DNA of 64,000 nucleotides from Asparagopsis taxiformis (lineage: Eukaryota; Rhodophyta; Florideophyceae; Bonnemaisoniales; Bonnemaisoniaceae). How positions within the stretch are numbered: position 1 is the first letter of the stretch; every line of letters begins with the position of its first letter. Shown here piece by piece: positions 52,201 to 61,800 of the stretch. The notes below the pieces were generated by a model that saw nothing but the letters and a program-made list of their open reading frames with translations, had not been told where the DNA came from and made no database searches. The translations under genes and the position numbers were made by a program. Where the stretch lies: NCBI GenBank assembly GCA_030407315.1, contig JALQPE010001780.1, positions 62,001-126,000 of the forward strand, read 5' to 3'.

Positions 52201-55200
52201 CCAAATCAGGCGAACACGGTCTACCAATAGGCGCTTGTCATATATCAATTTGTCCAGTTTCTTGCCTCTTTGCAATGGATGGGTTGCAGAAAACGTATAG
52301 AATGGAGATTCACTCAAGTCGTTACTGCCAAAACCAGAGGCCGCTTGACCATTTGTTCCTCTCCGTGATGGCGAAGCGATATACGGAAGCTCATCTTGAA
52401 GATCATCTGATAGAGAAATTTTGTCCACAGTCAGCAGCTTTCCCATGTCATTGAAATCAACGGCCATATCAAGTCCTGGAGCTTGTATGCTAGAGTGTAT
52501 ATCTGCCATATTGAAACGCCGCCGTGTGAGCCTTGAAGTTCGTTTGATGGCATCATTTTCTAGTCGACTGATATCAGTTCGTTTCCACAACTCCCCAGTC
52601 ATAGAAGCAATTGAAATGAAAAGGCCATGTCCGGGTTCGAGGTTGTTATAGAGCATGACATTAAGATTCGATGCGTCAACCGTGACATCGAGGCCTCTCA
52701 ATGTACTAGACAACCCTGTCCGACTAGGAGGTTTCCTCTTCTTGTTCACACGTCGCGGTGCCATACGACAAGAAATAGGGCGTCTTATCAACTTCTTGAC
52801 AACCTTTGTTAGAGTTGATATACCATCTGAATAAAGTATTGAAGCTCCAGGGGGAGATGAGTCCTTCATGTAATGCCCTCGCGAAATTCTGTTCACGGGC
52901 TCTGACATCCAAGAGCGATCCACTGCTGCATGGCGCACACAAATATCGATTCCTAGAATCAAGGAATGGGTTTTGTAGTGACTATAAGAATCGAAACCCC
53001 GAATACAATGAAGTCCGGTTGTCCAGTTTGTGAAATTACCTAGACCATTATCTTCGGGTTGCACAGGATCATCAACGAAAGCCAAAGTATACTGTGCCTT
53101 TCCAATACCTGGCCCTCCAGCTATTACATCCTCCTTGGATGGGAAGGGCACAAAATAGTGATCCTGGGCATCCCCACTCAAGGTTGTAGGCTGTGGATTC
53201 AACCCAACACGTACGTAATCAAAAAACAACTCGCTCTTGCGATTCTCATCGAAACTGTACGGGCGAATATGCCAATTGTGTAAAGTCCATGCCACTGGAA
53301 ATGGATCCTTTTCAGTGGCTCTCATTCTGGAAGTCAACATTTCAAAGTCATCAGCTTCAATATCCGCATAATGTTTTGTCATGGAATAAGGCGATATAGA
53401 GCTTGTTAGGTGCCCTTTGAACTTCTTGGCGGTAAGACGAAATCTGCCATGCATATTAACCCGAAGAGTATCAAACCAGGGGATCCTTGGTGAAGGATTT
53501 TTCCCACCACTGAAGAATCGTGACACTCCCCGACTGAAATCGCCGATTGAACCGAAAAAAGATGGATTGTACCCACATTGAAAGGTATCAATCTTAAGAT
53601 GGATATCGGCAAACGTCTTCGTCGGACCCAGACCTTTCACAACCTTCGCTGTTCGGCGTCGACCAATGGCAACAGTCGTCTCGGCAACATATGGTGGCAG
53701 AGAAGCTTGTACTGCTTGCCCAAAACTAGTGTTCTCGAAACGCATACGATCAATAACGAGAAACGCAACGTTGTAATCACGAAAGCGGATTCGCAATCCA
53801 ACCGCTTCAAAGGCGACATCTCGGAATCCAAGAGAGTTCCAAGCATCGGTGTCATATTGCCTTGTCTTATGGTACTTCTTCGGTCCTAACTCATACTCAT
53901 CAAGCATTCGAAGTCTGCGGATGCTTTCTGCACTTCCGTGTTGCTTGACGAGGTCATCCATAGTTATACTAAACGACAGCGATGCTATGGCAAAAGTGGC
54001 AACGGGGGGTACTTCCAAGTCGGGTAGATAGCCTTTTGCTACACTCTTTGGGGGAGTAGCAGCCTTCAATTTTTGTACACGGTCTATCCAAATCTCAGAG
54101 TCCTTCGTATACAGAGCATCAAGACACTTTTGCGACGCACCCACAATGCGGGCTATCTCAATATTGTTCAACTGCTGGATGCACGAATCCATCAAATCCT
54201 CACGAACTAGTCGTTGTTGAGCTTCGTCCTGCATCAATGGCAGCATTCGAGTCAGGAAGCCTCCGATAGGGTGGTCCTCAAAATAGATTTCAATATCGGA
54301 TGACTTGAAAAAGATATCCGGTAATGGTCGCTTCTTCGTCTTTTGCAAAGGAATTCCACGACGTCGAAATCGTGCTTCTCTACTGATTGCCAATACCGCA
54401 CGCAGTCGTAGCAACCAGTCTTGAAGAAGAAAACCAAACTGGAAATCATGAGGCATTATCAAACGTAGCCCTTGCACTTCAACTGCAATTTTCCTCTCAT
54501 CTACTATACGGTTCATAGTGTGAAGAGGACTATCCATACGAAATTCGCCACCATACGCGACTTTCTTGTCTTGCATTGTGAGAGTTACATGAAGTGCAGA
54601 ATACGACTCATCATTGAGATGAAACAAGGGAATTTTGCCGAAACTGGCTGCAAGTCTGGGACCATCCGGAAAAGAGGCACTGACCGAAATGTCTGAGCCG
54701 CCCAATTCCCATTTCCCGAGAGATTGCAAGGTATTTGCATACTTCTTTTCACGCCGCTCCCGTCGCTCGGCGTCGGACATTTGCATTCTTTCCCATTCGC
54801 TGCGCGACGCTGGTTGCGGTATAGAAGGAACATCATCTGTGTTGTACGATGGCGAGTTTCCTGAAAGGCATGGGTTTTGTAGATCTTTCAAGGCCGCGAA
54901 AATACCTGGAACACTTTCAAGCCCAGACTGTACGTCGAGATCCCAATCTACGACCAAACCCCGGAAAGTAACCTTTTTCTTTTCCTGTGGATTGCGGGTC
55001 ACATCAAAAGCTGCTTCTTCACATCTCACATTTGTAGTGCGAGCCCATTGGCTCCAGTGCATAAGAGTGAAGTGTTTCAGGGAGCCAACCAAACGAATGC
55101 TAGATGTACCGACGACGTCAATTTGTGGCGCAATAATTTTCTCACTCGAAACAACAATCGCCATAGTATCTCCGTCACCAACTGGACCGTGTCCGAGAAC

Positions 55201-56880
55201 AATGAAAGTCCACGCGCGCAAATCGCATACAATTCGTATATTCTCCTGGTCGCTGTCCTGACTGACAAGGCTTGTACTGCTCGCCGTTCGTCCAAGCGAC
55301 GAGAGACTGTCGCTACCGATACTCGAATTAGACTTGCTGCGTTTTGGCCTAGCGGGAACATACATAGCGATGAAAGAGCGAATATCTTGAACAAGAGATA
55401 CAAGGCCCACTGGCTCAATTGCTGCGACACCTCCGTTACCACCAACATCGATGCGCATTGAATGCCGTTTCGAACAGTTGACATCTACGCCAGCAGTGAT
55501 ATCTTCAATCCAGAGCAAAGCCTCTGGCCTCGCCGCAACAATCTTATCGATATTATCTACAACTTCCACCGTGCCAGTATCAGTTCGTTCTTGAGCAGTA
55601 CGAGGTCCTGACGGAATAGCTTCATACAAAGTATGAGAGAGAGCATCGACGGCAATACTACCAGCACTGCAGCCTGAAATATGTACAGAAGCGTGGGTCA
55701 TGGCTTCATGGCGCTCGTCAGCAGCCTTACCGTATGCATCAACTTTGATAGATTCGAGACGAAGGAAGACACCGTTTTCCGAACCATGCGCAGAATGGGA
55801 AGCGTCGGGCGGGGTTTGAGATAGTGCGTTCGGAAGGTGCATCGCGGAAATAGAGGCACGGTCATTGCGTATTGGCATAGGCGCTTGGAAACGTAGGGTG
55901 AGGCCTGATACGCTGCTGGAGCCCTCCCAGTAGCGCATGATGCCTGGTTTGCGAGGTCGTTTTGTCGCTGGGGCGGAGGGGGGCAGTTTTGCTCGAAGTG
56001 AACGCGAATAGCCTGGACAGAGCTCGAGTTTTGCTTGCGATATGGAAGCGTCCAAAATTTGATCAGCGGTGCATGATATGTCTGTGAGGGCGACGGAGAA
56101 TGTAAGGTCATCAAGAATTGCCATACGTCTTGGACGGAGTAGAGTGAAGAAACGAGGGGTGAGAAAAGCATTAATCTCCACGCCGCGTCGCAATACCAGG
56201 CTGGCATTTATCGGTGCGCTATGCTGAAAGCGGGCGGTCGGACTCTGACAAAAATTAATGTAGAGCTCATTCACAGAGAGAGAATAGCGAGAACCGAATA
56301 TGCCGACAGCACGGCCAGCCAATATGAGCTGTTCAGCTTTGTATTCCCAGACACCGCCATCTTTCCAAATGCGTACTTTCTGGACACGAACGCGGAGTCC
56401 ACGGACGATGAAGGCGAGGATGCGGGTAATGATATTTCGGAAGAGAGTGGACCAGTAGCCATGGTCGACGGCGGCAATGCCGGCCGAGTATAAATGGAGG
56501 AGTTGCATCCATCGTCTAGAGGTTAAAGATTGCGCAGTTGAATGTTCATGAAGGGTTGGCCGTAGACGCATATAAAAACGCTCTGCAGAGACGTCTAGCC
56601 AAGGGCCGCGACAGCCACCAAAGAGGAAGCCAACGATTCGCGAGGTGACGCGCACTTGACAGCCATCTGGAAAGCGGCGAGAGCCTGGGCGGGCGTAGAG
56701 TATTATGCAAGCGAGGCCGAGACGAACGCCGTAGCCCTTGCGGCGGAGGACAATGGTGGTGAGAAAGGCGAGGAGAATGAGAATTGTGCTGGAGAGGGAG
56801 AGGCCGCCAATCCATTGGACGAGGCGAATGGCGAGGCGACTGTGCAGGGGGTCGAGCAAGATAGACATGTTTGTGGACAA
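49279..56880 (-). CDS. BLTP2: Bridge-like lipid transfer protein BLTP2 / SABRE / Hobbit / FMP27
   Basis: A rod-shaped RBG-repeat protein that moves bulk lipid at ER-plasma membrane contacts. An N-terminal membrane anchor (~24-45, GGLSLSSTILILLAFLTTIV) is followed by a chain of beta-groove repeats across more than 2,300 residues. Family blocks: PWFDTLRVNMHGRFRLTAKK, SPYSMTKHYADIEADDFEML, VAWTLHNWHIRPYSFDENR, FRWFSTQEHRVGGIPVYELL with TIQVAPMTAAL (the FMP27 / Golgi-localisation region), and DAFELTASYKNKENSAKSVL. The end is basic and Ser/His/Gly-rich (GRHGHGRHRSHGRGSRS). 2,533 aa in one exon without an intron, which is striking for a gene of 7.6 kb. Vps13/Atg2 are relatives, but these blocks are FMP27-type. 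Confidence 0.92.
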   Translation of the reverse strand: MSTNMSILLDPLHSRLAIRLVQWIGGLSLSSTILILLAFLTTIVLRRKGYGVRLGLACIILYARPGSRRFPDGCQVRVTSRIVGFLFGGCRGPWLDVSAERFYMRLRPTLHEHSTAQSLTSRRWMQLLHLYSAGIAAVDHGYWSTLFRNIITRILAFIVRGLRVRVQKVRIWKDGGVWEYKAEQLILAGRAVGIFGSRYSLSVNELYINFCQSPTARFQHSAPINASLVLRRGVEINAFLTPRFFTLLRPRRMAILDDLTFSVALTDISCTADQILDASISQAKLELCPGYSRSLRAKLPPSAPATKRPRKPGIMRYWEGSSSVSGLTLRFQAPMPIRNDRASISAMHLPNALSQTPPDASHSAHGSENGVFLRLESIKVDAYGKAADERHEAMTHASVHISGCSAGSIAVDALSHTLYEAIPSGPRTAQERTDTGTVEVVDNIDKIVAARPEALLWIEDITAGVDVNCSKRHSMRIDVGGNGGVAAIEPVGLVSLVQDIRSFIAMYVPARPKRSKSNSSIGSDSLSSLGRTASSTSLVSQDSDQENIRIVCDLRAWTFIVLGHGPVGDGDTMAIVVSSEKIIAPQIDVVGTSSIRLVGSLKHFTLMHWSQWARTTNVRCEEAAFDVTRNPQEKKKVTFRGLVVDWDLDVQSGLESVPGIFAALKDLQNPCLSGNSPSYNTDDVPSIPQPASRSEWERMQMSDAERRERREKKYANTLQSLGKWELGGSDISVSASFPDGPRLAASFGKIPLFHLNDESYSALHVTLTMQDKKVAYGGEFRMDSPLHTMNRIVDERKIAVEVQGLRLIMPHDFQFGFLLQDWLLRLRAVLAISREARFRRRGIPLQKTKKRPLPDIFFKSSDIEIYFEDHPIGGFLTRMLPLMQDEAQQRLVREDLMDSCIQQLNNIEIARIVGASQKCLDALYTKDSEIWIDRVQKLKAATPPKSVAKGYLPDLEVPPVATFAIASLSFSITMDDLVKQHGSAESIRRLRMLDEYELGPKKYHKTRQYDTDAWNSLGFRDVAFEAVGLRIRFRDYNVAFLVIDRMRFENTSFGQAVQASLPPYVAETTVAIGRRRTAKVVKGLGPTKTFADIHLKIDTFQCGYNPSFFGSIGDFSRGVSRFFSGGKNPSPRIPWFDTLRVNMHGRFRLTAKKFKGHLTSSISPYSMTKHYADIEADDFEMLTSRMRATEKDPFPVAWTLHNWHIRPYSFDENRKSELFFDYVRVGLNPQPTTLSGDAQDHYFVPFPSKEDVIAGGPGIGKAQYTLAFVDDPVQPEDNGLGNFTNWTTGLHCIRGFDSYSHYKTHSLILGIDICVRHAAVDRSWMSEPVNRISRGHYMKDSSPPGASILYSDGISTLTKVVKKLIRRPISCRMAPRRVNKKRKPPSRTGLSSTLRGLDVTVDASNLNVMLYNNLEPGHGLFISIASMTGELWKRTDISRLENDAIKRTSRLTRRRFNMADIHSSIQAPGLDMAVDFNDMGKLLTVDKISLSDDLQDELPYIASPSRRGTNGQAASGFGSNDLSESPFYTFSATHPLQRGKKLDKLIYDKRLLVDRVRLIWSPVRRSSIAAWPDAFKEKSFSVKAPKVPSDVEDQNVCPDPDEADLTQEYLLSAKMPTLQQLQAGSDDEGVGNDDEHENLHNMPALDISERPSASVIENKLESIPDPSESHGQKDVFGIKYSSAAESGKMRKFETASNENIENPTEPVSLQSLSNSRTKVSAVRQPISGTMVDLLSPYEKTRSSESSRNGNDTNMEHAVGVTEVLKRNGKFAFAINDCQVVFGSPETTGIVFLTSRAVSVGIVDKMLQKNMQVGETNERWSDREYRVHLNAANLLTRSKTMGEFDFSAKTWVNDEDTKNGSMGLVTMKPICLDLMYISSSGTPKDDSEEEEEDHILRPSLLFINTPDITLSTNADEFHAVTDVVRKVLMQSMRSSELVNEELASLRYKLQLAGGEVKAEDLDDFMRRLNNVTRQFLYAGDTFQEHLVESLMLPGEKSFADNLLRYKAKAKAVATFMRQDQRASSTDTLYPTMYVSYSFDRCSWELREKSKDATRESEDAFVEISLGDLVCRHIFYVGRGSSTEMTFGNINAKNKTSSYMPGFLQPLTSGTMSAEDGPNRKSRIKASDGAAVAFRWFSTQEHRVGGIPVYELLTIQVAPMTAALTRKLYTSVSEFIFSTRSKPVGEEGGGKSGAHVSRMSSKASASHPHHLSSNGDDSRLSIGSDAVHVGRGNGSPGSSSALTTPDANIGDDVSTMAKRGETSMLFKYVFIDAFELTASYKNKENSAKSVLDFFNLFVTTPSFSYSSQVWTWKAFSSQIRRDLVMTFARRSVSNLAKIKLLPGYNQARRRLVQGADSFKESLYSRFPTASTSSTGVNSTGEEDLENLDVPDGMESSSEMEDEDVNAAIDEAVEAISNEDGIRREKILKALYGDQSSGRHGHGRHRSHGRGSRSASGNGSESSSESVGMKAAPFGSVRPPLHPDRSKTNYSASRGSADDEFDQLLNAPRPSLFTRFRRKAHHLKDEFRHGFEDGGR

Positions 56881-57831
56881 TGATACAGTTTACGGCGGCA
56901 TTTGTAGCGAGCGATATAAAGGCAGGAGAGGAAAGATGGTGAGGCGGGGAAGGCGAATGGCGAAGCCGATTTGAGTCAAACGAGGCGAAAAAAAGGACTG
57001 CAAGCCGAATGGGAGTTGTGCAATGGAGTGTCAAGACAGCTGGATGTATTGTAAAATTATGGATGGAAAATCAGTTAAATTCTAACGGGTATGCGCAGAG
57101 CCAATGCGTTGATTCTACAGAGGGCCAGAAAATTGACTTGTTGCCACACGATCCGGCTGTCGACATGCCGACACACAGTCGCGTGCACACACGCCGCTCT
57201 TCAACCATCGCAACATCGTCCCTTGAAATCCGTGCCGAACTAGTGACAGCTCCACGGCACACGCGTGAACGCATGCGTCTCTGCACGCGGCCGCTTTGGT
57301 ATTACGCTGCGCGACGACGCAAGTAGCTTTGCGTGCGACGCGGCGTGCACTCGACGATTCGGCTGCGCTCAGACAGACGCGAACGGCACGCGGCGCATTC
57401 TGGCCTGATGCGTGCGGCGCAGACTGGCGTGTTGGCAGTGGCTTGAATGTAATTGTGCCGGAAACATGTAATGGTTTCGAAGATGCGATGCCCATTGTGA
57501 TCGTGGATTGTGTTTGACCGTGATCTCATCGCCCAATGCAACTGTTGGATGTCTATCAATTCAATTATTCAAACATTGGCTATTACACGTGTCGTTGCTA
57601 TTTCAAGCCAATCTGTAAATCGATTCAAAAAAACACCCATTCCGCAACTGCCATACGATTTCTTAATGTCAACTCAACCCAAACCACCTCTACCATACTT
57701 CCACCACCTACGACGACGCACTCCAGCTAAAATCTATAAACATATTCTACTGCCGCTCTCCATCGCTTCAGCCTCGCTAACAATAAATCCAATTCGTCAT
57801 CCACTCCAACACAACAACGCAATATCCAAAA
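56881..57831. other. Divergent intergenic region BLTP2 / 259-aa gene
   Basis: 951 bp. The plus strand is purine-rich at 56925-57000 and C-rich after about 57640, so both upstream sense strands are pyrimidine-rich, as in the 13.5-16.1 kb region. A TATAAA lies before the plus-strand gene. No other gene supported. Confidence 0.5.
57735..57740 (+). promoter_or_regulatory. Possible TATA box
   Basis: TATAAA 92 bases upstream of the ATG at 57832, followed by a G-poor leader. Position is plausible for a core promoter; no transcript start is known. Confidence 0.35.
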
Positions 57832-58611
57832 ATGTCAGTCTCCACAGAGCCAACAACAACTGAGCAGCACACTGCATCAGACGCTACCGTCCCAGAGACT
57901 ATCCCGCAAGGCCCGCTTTCCAACCTCGTACACACCGCTTCAAGTTCGACACTAATTCAGCGCGCACGCTCCGCCATGCCTGAATCCATGTCGTCGCCAG
58001 CAGTGGTCCGTGTGCAATCGCGCATGCAGAGCGCCATTCATCACGGCGATGCCGCCATAGCTGTAGCACAGTCGACAGCTCGCTCGGCAAGGGAGACGTT
58101 GGACACCGACGAGGGCGTGCGTCTGCGCAAGTCAGCCCATGATTTCTGGCTCTCTCTGTATGAATTTGTGAGCATGATTTTCCGTCTGCTACTCACCGGC
58201 GCTGAAACGAGCATGGGCGTCCCAGCGCCTGATGCCAGTCAGCCTACGGCAAAGCGCGCTGTGCGTGTCGCCAAAACTGCCGTTTCCAATGTCGCTGGCC
58301 GCGTCGAGAGACGCGAGAGGAGCGTGGCTGGCACCATGGAGGCTGATGCCTACAAATATGCGCGCGGAGCTGCCAATCTTGGCGTTTCCGCTGCTACTTT
58401 GGCCATGGATGGTTTGAAGACGTATGAAGGACCTGGTCGTACTTATATTGCACCCGTTGTGCGCGCATATGAGACGTTACTGTCCGAGGAGACCACTGAG
58501 GGCAATGGCGTTCAGACTGACGCTCCCACGGTAGAGCAAGTCGTTAGCATGCCTGTTGACACTCCTCCTGCGCAAGTTCCGGATGCGCAAAAGCCTGAAA
58601 GTGCGGAGTAA
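57832..58611 (+). CDS. Unknown 259-residue amphipathic-helix protein
   Basis: No family recognised. The N-terminal ~30 residues are Thr/Glu/Pro-rich and disordered-looking. The middle (about 40-215) is Ala/Arg/Ser/Val-rich and predicted helical by pattern, with heptad-like spacing (AAIAVAQSTARSARETLD, AKRAVRVAKTAVSNVAGRVE). It includes a hydrophobic stretch FWLSLYEFVSMIFRLLLTG (~103-121) that may be a membrane or droplet-binding hairpin. The tail is Pro/Glu-rich. This make-up resembles algal lipid-droplet or perilipin-like surface proteins, but that is a guess. A TATA-like box and a clean leader support a real gene. Confidence 0.7.
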   Translation: MSVSTEPTTTEQHTASDATVPETIPQGPLSNLVHTASSSTLIQRARSAMPESMSSPAVVRVQSRMQSAIHHGDAAIAVAQSTARSARETLDTDEGVRLRKSAHDFWLSLYEFVSMIFRLLLTGAETSMGVPAPDASQPTAKRAVRVAKTAVSNVAGRVERRERSVAGTMEADAYKYARGAANLGVSAATLAMDGLKTYEGPGRTYIAPVVRAYETLLSEETTEGNGVQTDAPTVEQVVSMPVDTPPAQVPDAQKPESAE

Positions 58612-58837
58612 CTGTAGCTTCCCCTGATAGCAACTCACATCTTGTTCTTCAGATTTCTGTACTGTATGTACCAATACCTGTAGAAGTACTCTAGAGTGTT
58701 TCCCAGAATGAAGAGGAAACAGTTTTTCATGTAATGTAGAAATTTTACTCTTTACTACATAAATATCTGCATGTACAACCCATCTATCCCGACTTCGCAG
58801 TAAAACTCATCTTACGCGTTGCCCTGCTGTCTTAAGC

Positions 58838-61800
58838 TCAGGATGCAGCTGAAACAGACTGATGCTGGTTCTGGAGAGCTGGACCGACACAGAACTTTGC
58901 TACACTCTCAAACAGCTGTTCAATCTGTGGCGCACAACGCACAAACCCATGTCCCCAGAAATTGTACATCGAGTTCTTGATCAGTTCAATAAACGTAATC
59001 AGTAAGCCCCATGGATGCGGCCGGTTCGCAATGAGTCGTTCCACCAAGACTCGCGTAATCTGCTCTTTGACAGAATCATGACTCGCTTCACGGAAAAGGA
59101 AAAGTAACAGTCTGCTGTAGTACAACGTATGATTGTTCGGGTAGCGCAACTGATTAGTGATAGCGTTGAACAAATGATACTGCCCTTCTGGCCCAAGTTC
59201 CCTCGTCAAACTTTCAAACAATTCAATCGCAGGGCCATTCATCACAGGTGGGCTATCCCGAGGAGCATGAGATATCGCATGTTGACCGACATACAACACT
59301 AATGAACTAATCGTCGGGATGCTGTACTTCTTTTCCCCTGTGGTAGCGTCCGTAACGATTAAATAAGACTCGAGAGAAAGCTCCGTGTTTCCAGACCTAA
59401 TCGATGAATTTTGAAGCAAGTTGTCAAGCACGTTGCGTAATCCGTTCTTCTCCAATGCAGATATATAATCTGATAGAATGCGTGGTTGAGAGGCCATCTC
59501 TGGTAATTGATCGACTTTCAGCGCAGGCAGAAATGGATCTGGCAAGCGCATATTCTTCGGGAATGCCGCCAATACAAGGTTTCGCAGCTGCACACAATTC
59601 ATCGGGATCACATCACATATAGCCATGTGATAGTCACACAAAAACTCCGGAAAGTCGTGTAATAACACAAGCAGTACCCGCAAAGTACCTCTGTACAACA
59701 CGCGAATACCTTCTGTCATTGACTCATGTGGGTCACTCAGGTAATTTGACAGAAATACAAGTATTGCGACAAGAAGCTGCCGGAACAACGGCCAACCTCG
59801 ACCATGAGTGGATGACAATAAACGCGGCAACAATTCACGACTCGACATCAACTGCAACCAGGAGAACGCGAAACCAGGTGCTACGAGTGGTGCGCAGGCT
59901 CTCAATGCGCCAACAATTGCAGACAAAACTTGGAAGTTCCCGAGGTCAACTTTCTCGCTTCGCCCAGTTGTAGCTGCTGTACGCACCATGTATGCAAAGC
60001 CGCTGTTCTTCTCATCAAGAAAACGGAGGGCATCTGCTTTGTTGTTGATATTCTGTGTAACTCCGATGTTAACATCAATCCGTTCGGGCTCTAGAGGCGG
60101 ACTACCATTCTCCTCCCGAGCAGCAGCTCCAATGGCTAGTTCAGCAATCACTCCAGAAAACAACCTGAAATGTGGTCTCAAATCAGTACCTGCACTACTC
60201 TTCAAGATCTCCTTCACAAGGGCACTCAGAAAGTGACTCAATATTAATATGCCTTTGGTGCTGTTGTCAGAATTACTACTCGGATCTGGACGACATGTCG
60301 CTCCAATCAGCCGAACTGTGGATTCGACAGCAGAATATGGTGCGTCCGCAAGGTCACTGGCAAACCCAGGTATCCTAGCATGCGATTGCAATGCTGTCGT
60401 GGTTACATTGGAAACTAGATCGATTGCCAGGCGGAAAAACCGCTCTCGAGAATCGTCATTGTTGAGTACGCTGGCACGCATTTGAGTTAAGAATGAAACC
60501 ACTGCATGTTCAGGTACTGGACGGTTGGGAGAATCAGAAGCAAGAATCTTATGCCATTCAAGCAATAGACCGGCGACAAATCCACGGGCACCAAGAGGGT
60601 CAGTCGCTTCGGCTTCTTTCGTTTGCTTCGTAGATCCGGAACTGTGAATATCTGTAGCTGAAACGTTTGCTGCTGACGGTGGAGCAGGGGTATGGACTAC
60701 CTTTCGCACCGCTTCAACAAGTGGAAGTAATCCTTCCGGAGCAGAAGGCAAGGCAGGCGGGCTTGGACGTCTGCCAACTTTCGCAATCGCTTCCAGCGTC
60801 AAATATAGTTCTGCAGCAGTGGCAAGAGGTTCATCAATTATCGTACGATGGACCAGGAAGCAAGCAAAATCCAATGCGTTCACATTCCTACCATTATCAA
60901 TCGCTTTGGCCAGTAGTTCATCATAGTTTGTGATATTCAGGAGTGATCCAGGCTTCAGCAGTGCAACGATACATTCTCGATGGAGCTTCTTTCGTTCTTC
61001 TGAAAATGCGAGCCATGAAACAAGCTCTTTTGAAAGGCGACGGCAACTTTCTCGTAAGCCTTCAAGAAGAAGAACATGAACTTCATGATACAGGCTTGAT
61101 TCACCGTCATATAGGCGCTGAAAAACTTTTTGAGCTACCGCCATGCCCGCTTCATCTGCAGTGACAGAACGCTTCACTGCAGTAGGAATTTGGACCCACA
61201 GAGAATGGATCGGGTGGTCCGGAGGAACATCAGACAATGCAATACTTTGTGACCCAGAACTTGAGATTAGATCTGCAATATGGCCGATCAGGTCTGGGTA
61301 CACTGAATTGAAACGCTCTAGAACCTGCTGAGTTGAGAGAATTGCTTCGGTAGATCCTGATGATGTTGGAGATGAGACTTGAGTTGCTTGGGATTGCCCT
61401 GCACTATGTAAACTAGACGAACCCGCAGCAAGGAGTATCGCGTTGGCCATGGCCTGGGGAGTTGCCATCACTGGTAGTGCGCTTCCATATACGGCTGTAG
61501 TAGATGCTGGTTCCACAGTATTGGGAGCTACCGCAGCCGTTCTTTTCGCTCCTACGACACCTTGAACAGCAACATCGTGCTGACCTTGTGGAAGCTCTGT
61601 TCTCGGCAGCTTATGTGTACTACTTGCACGAATATCTGGTTTCACATCAATGACAGGCCCATTCGTTCGTCGTTCTGGTTGAACTTGCGAAACAACAGCA
61701 TTTGTGGAAGGAGCCGTAGTTACTGGGGGAACCATTGCACTTACGCTTTGCATAGACTGGGGCTGTATATTTGGATGTGTTGAAAGGCCTGCGCTCTGGG

